Positions 35,022 through 46,668 of a DNA stretch of 64,000 nucleotides are shown here, piece after piece. The notes beneath the pieces were generated by a model. It had not been told where the DNA came from and did no database searches. It worked only from the letters and a program-made list of their open reading frames with translations. Source of the DNA: Toxotes chatareus (lineage: Eukaryota; Chordata; Actinopteri; Toxotidae); assembly GCA_016801885.1 (NCBI GenBank), contig CM028901.1, forward strand, positions 15,635,095 to 15,699,094. The letters run 5' to 3'. Within the stretch, counting starts at the first letter, position 1; the number at the start of each line of letters is the position of its first letter. Made by a program: the position numbers and the translations under genes.

Positions 35022-36430
35022 GCAATGACTTAAGGTGTCTGGAGATCTTTCTGTTTTAACTTTACATTGATGTAAGCTGAGCATTTATTAGAGTGCTCGG
35101 TACCTCTGTAGCAATGTGGCTTTTTGTTTTGAGGCCCAATGTGGACAAAAAGGAATTATTGTATCTTTTTTTTGCCAAATCTTATTATCAAAACCATTCC
35201 ACTAAGTTATATTGATTAATACTGCTGTAAAAAAAAAAAAAAACTAATTCGAGCCATTATTATTATAATAATACCTTTTTATCCTGTTGTCATTTCGTAA
35301 CCAATGTGGACAAATATGAAGGGTTGTTATGTGACGGAGGAACTTTGCTAGTTCTGTTTCTTGTCTGATGGAGTGTTGTATATTGTGTGTTTAATGAAAT
35401 GATGTAAATACTTGGTATGAAACCAGAAAGCTACTTTCTTGTTCTGTCTGTGGTTTCAGCTGACCTGACTGGGAGGGGGGAAAAAGGACCAAAGAAATAC
35501 TTTCTTGTGTAGCATGACAAACAAAGACTGTACGTGGTTCCAAGTGCCTGAAACTGACCAATGTCTTTATAGAAGTTGCTATGTAAGAACTTTTTTTGAA
35601 ACTTTTTCATCCAGGTTACTGTACATTTCTATATCAAGGGTCAGGATATTTGTTTTTAAATCATTAAAAAAAAACCCTGTCAAAAATGTAAAGATGTGGT
35701 ACATTGGTCTTTCTTTGCACTTCCTGCGCAGTTCATAGAAGTAAGATGAGAACAAATTATTTTAATATGTACCAGTTGAATCAAGAGTCGAGTTATTCTG
35801 GGGATGTGCGTCAGTGAATGCATTCCTTATCTCCATTCTCTGTCTCACTGTCTCAGTTTCTGTCTTTCCAAAGATCGCTTTTTTCATTATCTTTCACTGT
35901 CTCTCTAAATCACACACAAGCTCCACAGTGAGTTTCATCAGCCAGACACTGACGAGAGCAACACAAACACTTACTTGTTCAAGCTCTGTTCGTTTCGTCC
36001 CCCCCCCCCGCCCTCCCTCCCCCAGAAATGGATTCCCCTGAGTCCGACCCTATACATTAGACATTTCCTTCCACTTGTGCATCCGACATGGGGTTTCCTT
36101 GGCCTCATTCGGAAAGGGGAGATTGCTGTTGCTTGTCTTGGATGAGTTGAGCTCTGAGGGGGCAGCTGAGGACCAGGTGGTGAAATGGGACTGCTGGCTT
36201 TTCAGCAAATGTAATCATGCATTCCAGCACTTCACTTCCTGGATGATCAAAACACTTCAGTATTTCATCCTCACTTAGAGCAACATTCCTCCCGCTATGA
36301 CATTTTATCCTAATTACTTTTGCATGGAGGGCGATTTCTTGAGATTTAGTAGAGCATGAAATGGCATGTAGCTGGGACACACCTGCTTACTGTTGCTTCT
36401 GATTTAGACAGAATGCACTTAGCCAATAAA
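35022..36430 (+). other. tent5b: tent5b 3' UTR (probable)
   Basis: The stop is followed by long AT-rich non-coding sequence. ATTAAA at 35663-35668 is a possible weak poly(A) signal. The first canonical AATAAA I noted is at 36425-36430. A C-run lies at 36000-36009. The family usually has long 3' UTRs, so either end is plausible. Confidence 0.5.
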
Positions 36431-36879
36431 GCAAGTGCTGGAACACTTGAGTTAAGGGCTCAGTGATTTCTTTATAAAAGTTAATTTGGAAGCAAAGCGT
36501 CTGTCAGAGTGATTAAGGGGGCGAGATATATATGCGACAAGGGAAATTTCCCTCCCTGGGTTAGCTGTCAGACTTGTCTCCAAACTGCTACAGAAACACT
36601 TAAGGAAACATAAGACACCCCTGGAGATTTCCAGTGGAATAAACACGTATTAGTGTTGCAACTGAGACAGAGCTTGTCTTATCTTTAACAAACCAGTGAT
36701 TTCTGCGCCTGGTGGCCAGACCTCAAGAGTTACCCAGAGGACTATGAGGTATATCTATGGAAACATGTATTAATTACATATTTCCAGCAAGTTGTAAACA
36801 TTTTGAAGATAATTTTTGCTCATGTAATGAAGCCTTCCTTTAAATTTTTAGCCGCCCCAGTGGCATGGCTCCATGGACG
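36431..36879. other. Downstream flank, no gene seen
   Basis: No exon or recognised repeat. Confidence 0.5.
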
Positions 36880-37190
36880 ACAGTGCTGATCTCTCATTCT
36901 GTTTATGTCACATCCGGACTGAATTATCTCAACAGCTACTGGATGGATTGCCTTAAAATTTTGTACATGTTCCCCAGAGGATCAGCCTTGCTGATTATGG
37001 TGCTCCTCTAGGGCCACTTGAAGTTGACATTTTTGGTTTTTACTCCAATGGCTAAACAACTATTGGATGCATTGCCATAACATTTAGTACAGATATCAGA
37101 AGATGAACCAGAAGATGGCCCGAAATTTGGACCAGATATTCATGGTTACCAGACGATGATGAATCCTTATGCCTTTGGTAACACAATGTA
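36880..37190 (+). repeat. Dispersed fish repeat (ACTGGATGGATTGCC type)
   Basis: AACAGCTACTGGATGGATTG at 36931 recurs as AACTATTGGATGCATTGCC at 37058. Each is followed by an ATTT(A)GTACA phrase and a CAGA(A)GATGA phrase, a pattern I know from many percomorph loci. The two halves form an internal tandem of about 125 bp. Confidence 0.6.
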
Positions 37191-38942
37191 ATGTAAAGTA
37201 CAATGCTGTACTTGTATTTAGTTCTAATTATCACATTTTTACATCAATTAACACATTATCACATTAACACTGTTATTGTGTGGGCATACTGACAGTAGCA
37301 TTCAGCTCTATTTCTTCTGTGGTGTACAGCTTCACAGAATGGCTGGCATAGCTCTTGGGCTTGTTTTTACATAAAATATTACAAAGACTTCATTTATCGT
37401 GGACAAATTCAGATGCTTTGGAGGCTTATGGTTGTGGTACAATGAAAACTTCAAACCTTGACGTAAGCTTTATGCCAACAAGTTTGGTTTTTTTTTGTTT
37501 TGTTTTTTTCTCCAAAGAGAAGTATTTTCTAAAGTCATGCACCTTAGATTTAAGGCAAGGTAGCCAAACTTGTGTTTTTCCTGGACAAATACCACAGATA
37601 AATCTGACACTGTGGTTCATACTGTTCCACAGAGCACACCAGCTCTCAACAACTTGGCCTTCTCACCTCCGTCTTCTCCAGCCTACGTGGGTGGGCTCTT
37701 GTGGGTTCGACTCCCACCACAGACACTGGAGCTCAAAAGATCCTGTTATCATATTATCCCTCCACTCTGTGTCAGTCTGCTGTGAAGAGTAATCTGTGTC
37801 TGATGATTGCAGTGTTCATGTTGTTCAGGGATGCGGTAGGTTTGCATGTCAGCTGATTAGATTATGGGAATGTCATATTTAGTGGTGACAGATACCACCT
37901 GGGGGGATGATGGGAAGGGTCAGGAGGAGTGCGGAGCCAAGAGTGGTCTCCAGTGCAACAAACTGTTCACCATTGTCAACTCTCAGCTCCCTATCTGGGT
38001 ATAATGGCTGCCTGGGGAGATAGTAAAAGAAAAACAAATTTGTTCTCAGATGAGATGCTACACGGGTGGCTGAATCTTCTCAAACAAAAACGAACTCAGT
38101 GAACTTTAAGGAGCATGCCTGAAGGAGGAAGTTAAAGGAATATTTATCAGGCGGGGTGGGGTTTAGGGAAAACTAGAGGAAGTCAACAAATCAAAAGACA
38201 TATTTTACATCAAAAGAAAGTAAGTATGCTTTTAGTTTTTGTGGCCAAGATTGAGAAATAATAAAAAGAAATTAAATTCTTTTTATTCAAGAATGATTGA
38301 ATCAGATTGATACCAATTTCAGTCTCTAGAGCTGAGGAATGAAGGAAGTGGTGCTGAAGTTTTTCTCATAAAGCTGTTTTACTGGACTGGGTGGCATCGC
38401 TCCATCCATCATCATGTCATTAGCATGCGAGTCCCCAGGAACTCGCAGGATTTCTATTTGTAGGATCTGTGGACATTCAGAGTGGCTTCACCATGGTGAT
38501 GTTTATTTGTTGTCCTGAAATGCAAAGGGGCTGCCTGTACCATACAGTGGGCAATAAAAAACTGTGCGTCCACCTTGGCTTTTGCTGCATTTTTCTGCGC
38601 CACAGAATGAGTTTAAAACACATTTATTGGGGAATTTCTATCAAAAAGAGTGAAAATGAATGACATTTATGCAAAAGTATAAAAATCCAATAGCTACAAA
38701 AATCTATTTAGCAAATGTATTCACTCCCTTTTTCCCCACTTGGGCTGATGTGGGCAGGATATGTATGGTTCATTCATGAGAAGGTTTTAAGGACTCAGAG
38801 TCTGAGGTTGACAGTTTATTCTTGACCTTGGAAACAACAGCGGTTGCTTTAATAATCCTTGTGTAATAATCATTGTGACGCTGTGTGACTGCTGGGTGCA
38901 AAGGTATACAGTATGCATTCAGCAGCTTTATACATCTTATAC
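37191..38942. other. Intergenic, no gene seen
   Basis: The 145-codon frame at 37355-37792 has no protein-like pattern and crosses a T-tract. A phrase GTGGGTTCGACTCCCACCAC near 37706 resembles a tRNA B box but has no tRNA around it. Confidence 0.5.
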
Positions 38943-39139
38943 CTGTCGCCTCACAGCAAGAAGCTTTAGGTACGAACCTGGCGACCAGCTGGGGCCTCTC
39001 TGTGAAGTGTTCACATGCTCTCCGCATGTCTACGTGGGTTTCCTTCAGGTTCCTTGCATAGTCCAGAGACATGCAGGTTAGTTTCACTGGCGACTCTAAA
39101 TTGCCCATAAGTGCAATGAGATGTGAATGGCTGTCTCTA
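38943..39139 (+). repeat. SINE-like repeat, left half
   Basis: It starts with a worn tRNA-type head (CTGTCGCCTCACAGCAAGAA, then a B-box-like GGTACGAACC). It continues with CGTGGGTTTCCTTCAGG, AGACATGCAGGTTAG and GACTCTAAATTGCCC. This is the order seen in a very common fish element. It stops in the middle of the phrase GTCTCTATGTGTCAGCC, which resumes at 39538. Confidence 0.75.
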
Positions 39140-39535
39140 AAGCCATTTTCTCATATGAACTTTGGACAATGTCTGGAGACACTGTCCGGAGTTGCCCTTC
39201 CTCTCATGTAGCACACAAAAGGAGACTGTCTGTGTCAGATGTGTTCTCACCGATAGGAAATACTCTGTTGAGAAAAGGGGTGGCACCTGGCTAGAGTGTG
39301 CACGAGACAGGAGAGAAACGTCATCAACACTCCCACATCATCACTGTGAATTCACCAGCTCTATTCACACATCGCCTCGATCAGACATGACACATACTTT
39401 GTACTAGTGAGCTGGCAGGGTGAAGTCTGTTTCATGTCCCGCTCAACTGATTTGGACATTTGCATTCACACATACAGCTCCTCCAGGTAATGTCTAGAAA
39501 AGTTCAGGGGCTGCAGTTCATGTTGGAAAGCAGCT
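39140..39535. mobile_element. Short non-autonomous element inserted in the SINE-like repeat
   Basis: 396 bp separate the two halves of the SINE-like repeat, with TA at each side. The ends are weak inverted repeats (AAGCCATTTTCTCATATGAAC against the complement of GTTCATGTTGGAAAGCAGCT). No coding capacity. A related copy lies at 59716-59942, so this is a dispersed family. The TA flanks would fit a Tc1/mariner-type MITE, but the ends are too worn to be sure. Confidence 0.55.
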
Positions 39536-39537
39536 TA

Positions 39538-39682
39538 AGTGTCAGCCCTGTGATGGACTGGCGACCTGTCCAGGGTGTACCCTGCCTGTCGACCAATGTC
39601 AGCTGGGATTGGCTTCAGCCCCCCAGTACCCTCAAGGATAAGTGGTAAAGCAAATGGATGGATGGATGGATGGATGGATGAT
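39538..39682 (+). repeat. SINE-like repeat, right half with (GGAT)n tail
   Basis: It continues the left half with AGTGTCAGCCCTGTGATGG, GACTGGCGACCTGTCCAGGG, CAGCTGGGATTGGCTTCAGC and AAGGATAAGTGGTA. It ends in a GGAT run (39655-39681), the usual tail of this repeat. Confidence 0.75.
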
Positions 39683-39689
39683 GAAAATC

Positions 39690-42600
39690 TGAAGGATTAT
39701 AACTTTAAAGTGTTCAGAAAAGATCAAAATGTAATATAACTAAAAGTTTCAGAGGAGCTACTAAATGGACCTTGTGGTGAGACTGTTTTCTCCATTGCTG
39801 TTTCCAAAGACAAGACCAAAGTGTCAACCTAAAAAAAGTATCCCTTTAATGCATATTAAGAATCATTTTAATGGTATTCTCCCTTCCCTTATAATACCAG
39901 AGCATTATGTAACATACCTGTGCCACAAGAAACGCAGGAGATTCCAATTCCTGTAATGTCAAGAAGAAAGAAATGTCACTCTTCTAAAACTGCACACAAA
40001 CATTTCATTTTTTTTCTTCTCTAATTTTAAATTTAAAGGTGCAATTGGACAAAAATAAGAACAGAAATAAAATGTCACCAAACACCCCATAAAGAAAAGC
40101 TCAGTGATGAATCAATCAACAAAGTCAAGCAAGTCATAATTTTCCTAGACCGACACACACTGTATAATTCCTTAAGTGGCTGAATTTATTTTTCCAAAAC
40201 CAGCAGAACAGAAATGTTCTAAGATGCATCCAGTGTTCTCACCACTTTATTTGAAAAAATTAGTGACTAACCTGTAATTTACAGACAACATCACAGGCGG
40301 TGAAAAAGAAAACCCAGGTCTGTCTTTTCATGACAAATAAGGGCTGGAACACAGACAGGCTGAGCGCCGAATTCTGTTGAGTCACTCCCAGACTGAAAAT
40401 AATGAACTGTATTTTTAAGAGAGAGTCTCAGACCACTGAGGGTGTAGACTATAAACAAAAAGAGACACCGTGTGAGCGTGCAACACGATTTTTGGGGAAA
40501 GATTTGCTGAATGGAAATGTCACGTCTTGAAATGCCACAGGCCTTCTTTTTTTTTTTTTTTTTTTAATATGACATGAATAATATCTGCTCACAGGCTTCC
40601 ACACAGCTGCTGCAGCCGATGTCAGAGCTTCATCTAGAACTAATGGTATCCTACCAACATCTGCTCAGACCAAACACCAGCCTGCTTTCATTTGGTTTAG
40701 AGGAAGATGGGCGGGGGTTCTCTCTTCCCTTATCCGACTGGCTTCCTGACAGCCACAGTAAACACCGGCCCTCTGAAAGGTCATACTGTTTGTCACCCTT
40801 GGGCCCCTGCGAGGAGCTCTCCTCTCATAAATATTAATGGCAACTGTACCAAATGGGCCCACTGACTGTTAACAAGGGGTGTGGGGGACGGGAGGGAGAA
40901 GCTTGCTCCTTTTAACGCTGCGAGAGGCTCCTCCACTGCGGGGCCATGGGAAAACAGAGAAGCCCAACTGGAAAAGTCTGGCCCCTGCCTCTGGCATATG
41001 GATCTTCTTAGTCCAAAGCTGAATGGAGCTCTGATCCCTCATGGCTTTGATTGCCTGATGCTCACTCTGGCTTCAGAAGTGAAATCAGCGATAGCAGACA
41101 GTTTCAATGCTGACCACACCAGCTCTCCACTTGAATAACCAACGGCTGTAAACTCAAATGATTGATTACCCTCCAGGCACTCCAAACCTTTAACGCACCC
41201 AGCTGTGCTAATACCGTATAGTGGACCTTGTTTATCAGCTGGCCTCAGACAGCTTATATAACAGCGTTACATAATAATATGAGCCACAAAGACTAGGTGT
41301 ACCATGCTTCCCCATGAGGTCCACTCCATATTACTCACAAACCCCCTCCAGCCTCAAAAAAAAAAAAAAAAAAAAAAAACAGCCTCAGCACATCTGGCTG
41401 TCTGCTGATTTCAACCTGAGCCAAATGATATGCAGACTGCAGCCAGGATGGGCAAAAAGGAGCTTTGTTTGGGTCCAAGACAACCACGAGTACGCAAACC
41501 GGGGATAAAAATTGGGAAAACTTTGGAGGGATGTTTATTTGATTTGGAATAATTTGGATTTCCAAAAATTTCCCCACCTTTAATAACTTTCCTCGCTGTG
41601 AAATATGCTCTCTGTGAAACTCTAAAAGAATTCATCCAGATAAGTATGTGTGCGCAGCATTTCACAGCATCTTGATGGAAAGTTTAAAATATGTTAGCTG
41701 ACTCCCATAAGGTCTAAAAATTATATGTATTATTTTAAGCTTACTGCATACACCTCCTGCCTGCTAGGACTGGAGCTCATTTTCCTCTCAATTGGATTTC
41801 ACGGAGTTACGAACTGTACATCAAGACTCGCAAAGAGAAGCAACATTTGGCAGTGTTGATGTTTCCTAATGAAATATGGCTCAGCAGGCAATGGCATCAG
41901 GGCTCCATGCTGAGAAGGAGGCAGGGAAGGTTGATGGATGAGCCACAAGGCAGGGGCTTCATTTCAACTCGCTGTAAGCAAAGGGGGGCAATAACATCTG
42001 ATCTGCCCAGGTGGAGAAGGACAGGCCTGCTTCTGTTCCCATCAAAACCACTGCGGGTTCTGAATGTGCCAGTGGGGAAAGGTATATCCCATCTTAACCC
42101 TTCTGTTCACATCAGATAATCCTCAGATTCACTTCTGTGTGGCTGCAGCCGATTGTCTGCAATGATCAGCTTCACGAGTGTCATGATAACTACTTTATTA
42201 ACGACGCTCCCCTCACTGGTGCAGTCACAGTGGATTCGTACAGTCCATCATAGCCAGAAGAATGAAGTCAGAAATGAAAATAATGGGATGGGAGAGGATT
42301 ACAGTCACCATTATGTAATCAATTGTGATGCCAGAAACACAATCTAGTAATGACTGTGACATTTTCATATGCACAAAAGCTGTCTGGCTGCTCTCTAGAG
42401 GCGGCTGAAATACAACAACACAAAATTGATACAGACAGTTCCTGAAAGTGTTCCCATTTGCTTTTCTCTATAAGTGAGAATGAGACTTCTGTGTCTGAAC
42501 AGGTTAAAAAAAAAAAGTACCAGCATCAGAGTCTCACTGTTTTTGAATGAAACAATGAAAAACCAGATCAAAACAGAACTGCAGTTAAAATTAGCTTTGT

Positions 42601-43750
42601 TTTCATTTTTCCCCCTCAAATTGCACTGTGGTTGCTATACCACTCTGTCCTGTTCTGTTTAACTTCTCGAGACACTGGCATTAAAAAGAAGAAAAAGAAA
42701 TGAAGATAACCCAGCAACAAAGTAGTTAAAGAAGGTGGCAGCAGTACAACATAGCAGAAGGAAAACTGAGTCAGATGCTGCAGGACTTGAGTATGGACAT
42801 TGTCCTCATAAACAAAGCTTGAAAATCTGCTTGAGCCTTTTGCTGAGCACACTGACCTGCTCCGGAATGACAGACAGTCCTTGTCTCATGTTGTGCCTTT
42901 TAAACCTGGAGGCACACCTACTTTCCACCACTGTTGTTCTGAAGCCTGTCGCTCTGTCACTACAGGGGTCTCTGAGAGATCGGTTTGCTGGCATTCTGAA
43001 CATGTCTAGTGTTTCTAGGCAGCAAGGTCCCATGTACAAACCAGGACAGTCTCATCCAGCCACAGATGAAACTGTCTCACCAGTGTCCTGCGCCCTCAAG
43101 AGATACTCTGCTTGTGTCCCGTCTGAAGGGTGCATGTCAGGCAAAAATGTCATGAACACTGCATCAAGTGAGAAAACAAGTACATGGATCCAACAAAGAC
43201 TTGTCTGTGATAACCACCTTCTGAGGTTCTGGGTGGGGGTGAGGGAGGCCCTGCTTCCCAAGCTTTTGTGGAGCACATTTCCTCTATGTGGGGGGCTTTG
43301 TTTCCAGAGTGTCTTCCTCACAAGCAACACATTCATCATCACTTTGCTCTCCCACCGTTTCTGAGTAAAATATACTCATGAAACTAAGACTAATCTGAAA
43401 TCAAGAAGCCAAACTGAAAGACCAAAATAAAAACTAATGAAAATTTCAAACCTATAAAAACTGATAAAAATTCCTGTGACTTGACATGCAGATGGGTCAG
43501 GAACAGAAGCAGCAGGTGAGAGAAGACAGGGAGCTGTAACATACATCTGTCTGCATCAGCTCCTCAACAATGACTCACTCAGATTAACTGAGTCACACGA
43601 TTGCTGCTTTCTGTCCCACATGATTGATCTAGTTACAGCAGAACAAACAGCTGCAAGTCATCACTGTCAACCTAACCTTTGTTGTACCTCTTACTGTGTA
43701 TGTTAAAGGATTTAAATCAGGTCTAGCTGGAACATATTTTGACTGTCAGG
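39690..43750. other. Intergenic, no gene seen
   Basis: A/T tracts lie at 40549-40565 and 41358-41379. The 209-codon frame at 42735-43364 begins at GTG and has no domain pattern. 40740-40860 and 41080-41290 are more GC-balanced, with homeodomain-type TGATTGATTA and TTTATCAG phrases, and might be conserved non-coding elements. That is a guess. Confidence 0.45.
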
Positions 43751-43777
43751 TCTGTCTAAGCTGACAGCTTAGACAGA
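43751..43777. repeat. Perfect 13-bp palindrome with 1-nt loop
   Basis: TCTGTCTAAGCTG and CAGCTTAGACAGA flank a single A. It directly abuts a second hairpin, sharing two bases. Confidence 0.9.
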
Positions 43778-43808
43778 AAGTAGCAATTTTTTTTAAATTG
43801 CTACTTTC
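43776..43808. repeat. Perfect 14-bp hairpin with T5 loop
   Basis: GAAAGTAGCAATTT and AAATTGCTACTTTC flank five T bases. The right arm and following bases resemble 49180-49215, so a dispersed repeat is involved. Confidence 0.9.
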
Positions 43809-46261
43809 ACCTTAGAAACAGATATGAGTACATCTTGTACTCCAGCTGACCGAGCTGGATGAGGTCGCTGTTTCAGTGAACTCTGGGACACTAGACAATG
43901 ATCTCCATCATGATTCTGAAACAATGCATATTATAGCTATTATAGCTCGTAGCCTTCATTAGTTAAATGTGTAAGTTCACTCTTTCATTCTTGGACAGTG
44001 CTCTGACAAAAACAAACAAACTATACACACACACACACACTTACTATGTTTTTCTGCAGATTTCAACCATCTCAGGTATCATGACAATATTATGCAGACA
44101 GCTGAGCCATAAATAAAATAAGCCAGTAAGTGGACCTTGAGTGAAGACTTCTATTTCCGAGGTCGGGATCAACTTGCTTGCTCTGCTTAGGAAAACTGGA
44201 CTTGCAGGTAAGTTCAGTACCTGGACCTGTTACTTACTGCAAGTCTCACTTAGATCACGTCACATGTGTACTTTAAATTTTCTTTTTTCTTTATGGTCAA
44301 AACCATCAGTCAGCATATAGTCAGTTCTGTGTTAAGTTTCATGTCCTTCTACTTCATTTATTTTTTGTTAATTGTAACTTCCTGCCCTTATGACCAAGCC
44401 ATTTAACTTGCATTTCAGCTTAAAAGGTGTGATTTATACAATGGTGGCCTCTTTCATGTCCAGCCATCCCTGCCTCCCTCCTCTGCTCTGCCACCCACCC
44501 TCCCCCCTCTCCACCTCTGCACATTCATCCTCGTTTTTTCGCCTTTCTCAGATTGATCAAATATTTGCTCTTCTTGGGCCCTGGCCTGTTTATTTTCTGG
44601 AGTGTGTTTTCAGCAGTGGTCTGGCCTCTGTGGTGGCTCAACAGTGCCGTCTCAGACGTCCCAGTGTTTGGCTTAACGGCTGGGGGACGGAGGCCAGGCC
44701 AGGTCCGGGGCTCTGAGTGTGTCTGCAACGTTGGCTGCTCTCCCTTTGCTGGGCAAACTGGGCCTGTGAGTCTCACACACTGCAGCCATTCACTCTCCCA
44801 GCACACACAAGATAGAGTATGGATTGTTTGGAGGCCAGTGGCAATGACAGGAATGCTGAGCCCTAGTTCCTCTCTGGGAAAAAATGGTATTTGGTTCTCT
44901 CTCTCTCTCCCTTGCTACCTTTGAAAGGTTGCAGCAGTCTGATGAGAGGGATCACTAGGTGCATTAGCCGACCTGTTTCCTCTTTCCTGCAGATTCCAGC
45001 CTGACCAGTCAGAGAGGGCCTCCCAGCCAGAGGAATCCTAAGGAGAGCCACTGCCTTCCACATCGGTATTTCCTGACCCAGTCCCACATCCCTAGTGGCT
45101 CATTCACAGTTATAGCAAAGAGAAAACATAAAGCTATATACGGATGCACACATAAAACATCCATATTTAACTCAGCATTGGTAATAAACATCCATTTAGA
45201 GTTTAAAACCATGGACTACAGAAAAAAAGCCCATGTGATGATATTTTAAATCTACTCTAATCATTTCATGTTAGAGAAACACAGTGACATAACTAGCCGC
45301 TTATTGGCTAATCAGGTCTGTGATGATCCTTCATAAGCGCGTGTTATAATTTTCATGTGCTTCATGTGTGAACACAGGATAGGGGATGATCTTATACGGC
45401 TTAAACAGTTTTGCCATATGCGAAACCATGATCGTTGGGGCGTGTGGACCCCGCCATCCCTGCAGATCTAATTCATCCAATCTCAGCCGGAGCTGTGCGT
45501 GACTGTGTGTCCACTTAACAACTCAAGCCACTGCGCGCTGTGAATGTAATAAGTGCAGAGGGGGTCAGGGAGGATATGAAACACACTCCAAAGCTGTCAC
45601 AGGAGGGACTGTAAATCTGGAGATGTTGAAAAGCAGGAATAGGTGAGTACTTATTTGTTAAACACTGTGGAGACACTTGTGGGATACAAGTGATATCAGG
45701 TGGAAAAGGGATTTCCCTTCAGTTGAGTGATTTTATTTATGTCCCAGAAGAATGCATATTAATATCCCTCCCAGCTTTGTAAACAACAAAACAGGGTCCA
45801 ATTTCAGCAAGTTACAGAAGTGCAGGTTTCACAGAACATTTCCTCAAATGCAGGCATCAAGGGGCCAAGTGGAGAAGTCAGTGGGAAAAGTGTGGCAGTG
45901 TCTGAACCACATCTGGCCTATCAGATTCATTTCATGGCAAAAGGCAAGAAAGAGAATAATGTCCTAGACAACTTTGTAAAAATTCAAGGAAACAAATATT
46001 TTAGAGTTAAGCTCTTCAACAATCCCTTCAGGTCTGTTGTCGGCTTTGTGTGAAATTCTGTCTTCTGTGTGTCTACACATGCCAGAGGAGATACCCAGGG
46101 TGAGAGTCCATCTCTTTGTCCTTACCACGATCCTGAACTGTCATCAGAGAATATTCTCAGCAATACATATTGAACAGGTAGCTTAAATATGTACACAGGC
46201 AGCTTTTTCCAACAAGTCCTCCAAGTTAAAAGACAGTATAGGTTTCTTGTCCCTATCCTGG
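43809..46261. other. Intergenic, no gene seen
   Basis: A (CA)n run lies at 44024-44041. The GC-rich pyrimidine tract at 44460-44520 and the following frames do not show a domain. No splice-consistent exon chain was found. Confidence 0.45.
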
Positions 46262-46274
46262 GAGATGGTGTACC

Positions 46275-46475
46275 AGACTTTCACTGTCATGGGAACAGTA
46301 ATAAACATGCAGCTAAGGTTGTGGAGCCATCACTGTTTGGTTAGCTTTAGGCACAAATACTACTTGGTTAGGTTTAGATAAGATTGTGGTGTGGGTTAAA
46401 ATAAGTACTTCCTTAGGGTTAGAGGACCTTCGTTGTCATGGTTACAATAAGAAACACGCAGTTAAGGTTGTGGAG
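46275..46475. repeat. Dispersed fish repeat (GGTTAGGTTTAG type)
   Basis: Phrases such as TACTTGGTTAGGTTTAGA, TGTGGTGTGGGTTAAAATAA and GTACTTCCTTAGGGTTAG occur in a family I know from many fish loci. It contains two related TGTCATGG(G/T) blocks, at 46286 and 46434. Confidence 0.5.
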
Positions 46476-46513
46476 CAGACATAGATAAAAAGAAACCCCA
46501 AACCAAAATTGAA

Positions 46514-46668
46514 TGGGTTCTTCCCTGGATCATGCCCCATCTCTCCAACAAGTTTGGTACAAATCAGTTGAGGATTTTCTGCGTAATCCTGCTGACAGAT
46601 AAACAAACCAACAAACAAACCAACGAACACACATGGACAAAAACAAAACCTCCTCGAAGGAGGAAGTT
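46514..46668. repeat. Dispersed fish repeat (GGGTTCTTCCCTGG type)
   Basis: It reads GGGTTCTTCCCTGGATCATG, CCCCATCTCTCCAACAAG and TTTGGTACAAATCAGTTGAG, then CAAACCAACAAACA-like repeats and a closing CCTCCTCGAAGGAGG palindrome. A second copy is at 53626-53735. Confidence 0.6.

Noticed and set aside
34335..35084. 249-codon minus frame opposite TENT5B exon 2
   Set aside because: Antisense shadow of the conserved TENT5B exon, a consequence of its codon pattern.
37706..37725. tRNA B-box-like GGTTCGACTCCCACC
   Set aside because: No A box or cloverleaf arms around it. At most a SINE head trace.
42735..43364. 209-codon plus frame
   Set aside because: GTG start, no domain, both strands open in overlapping frames, no splice or promoter context.
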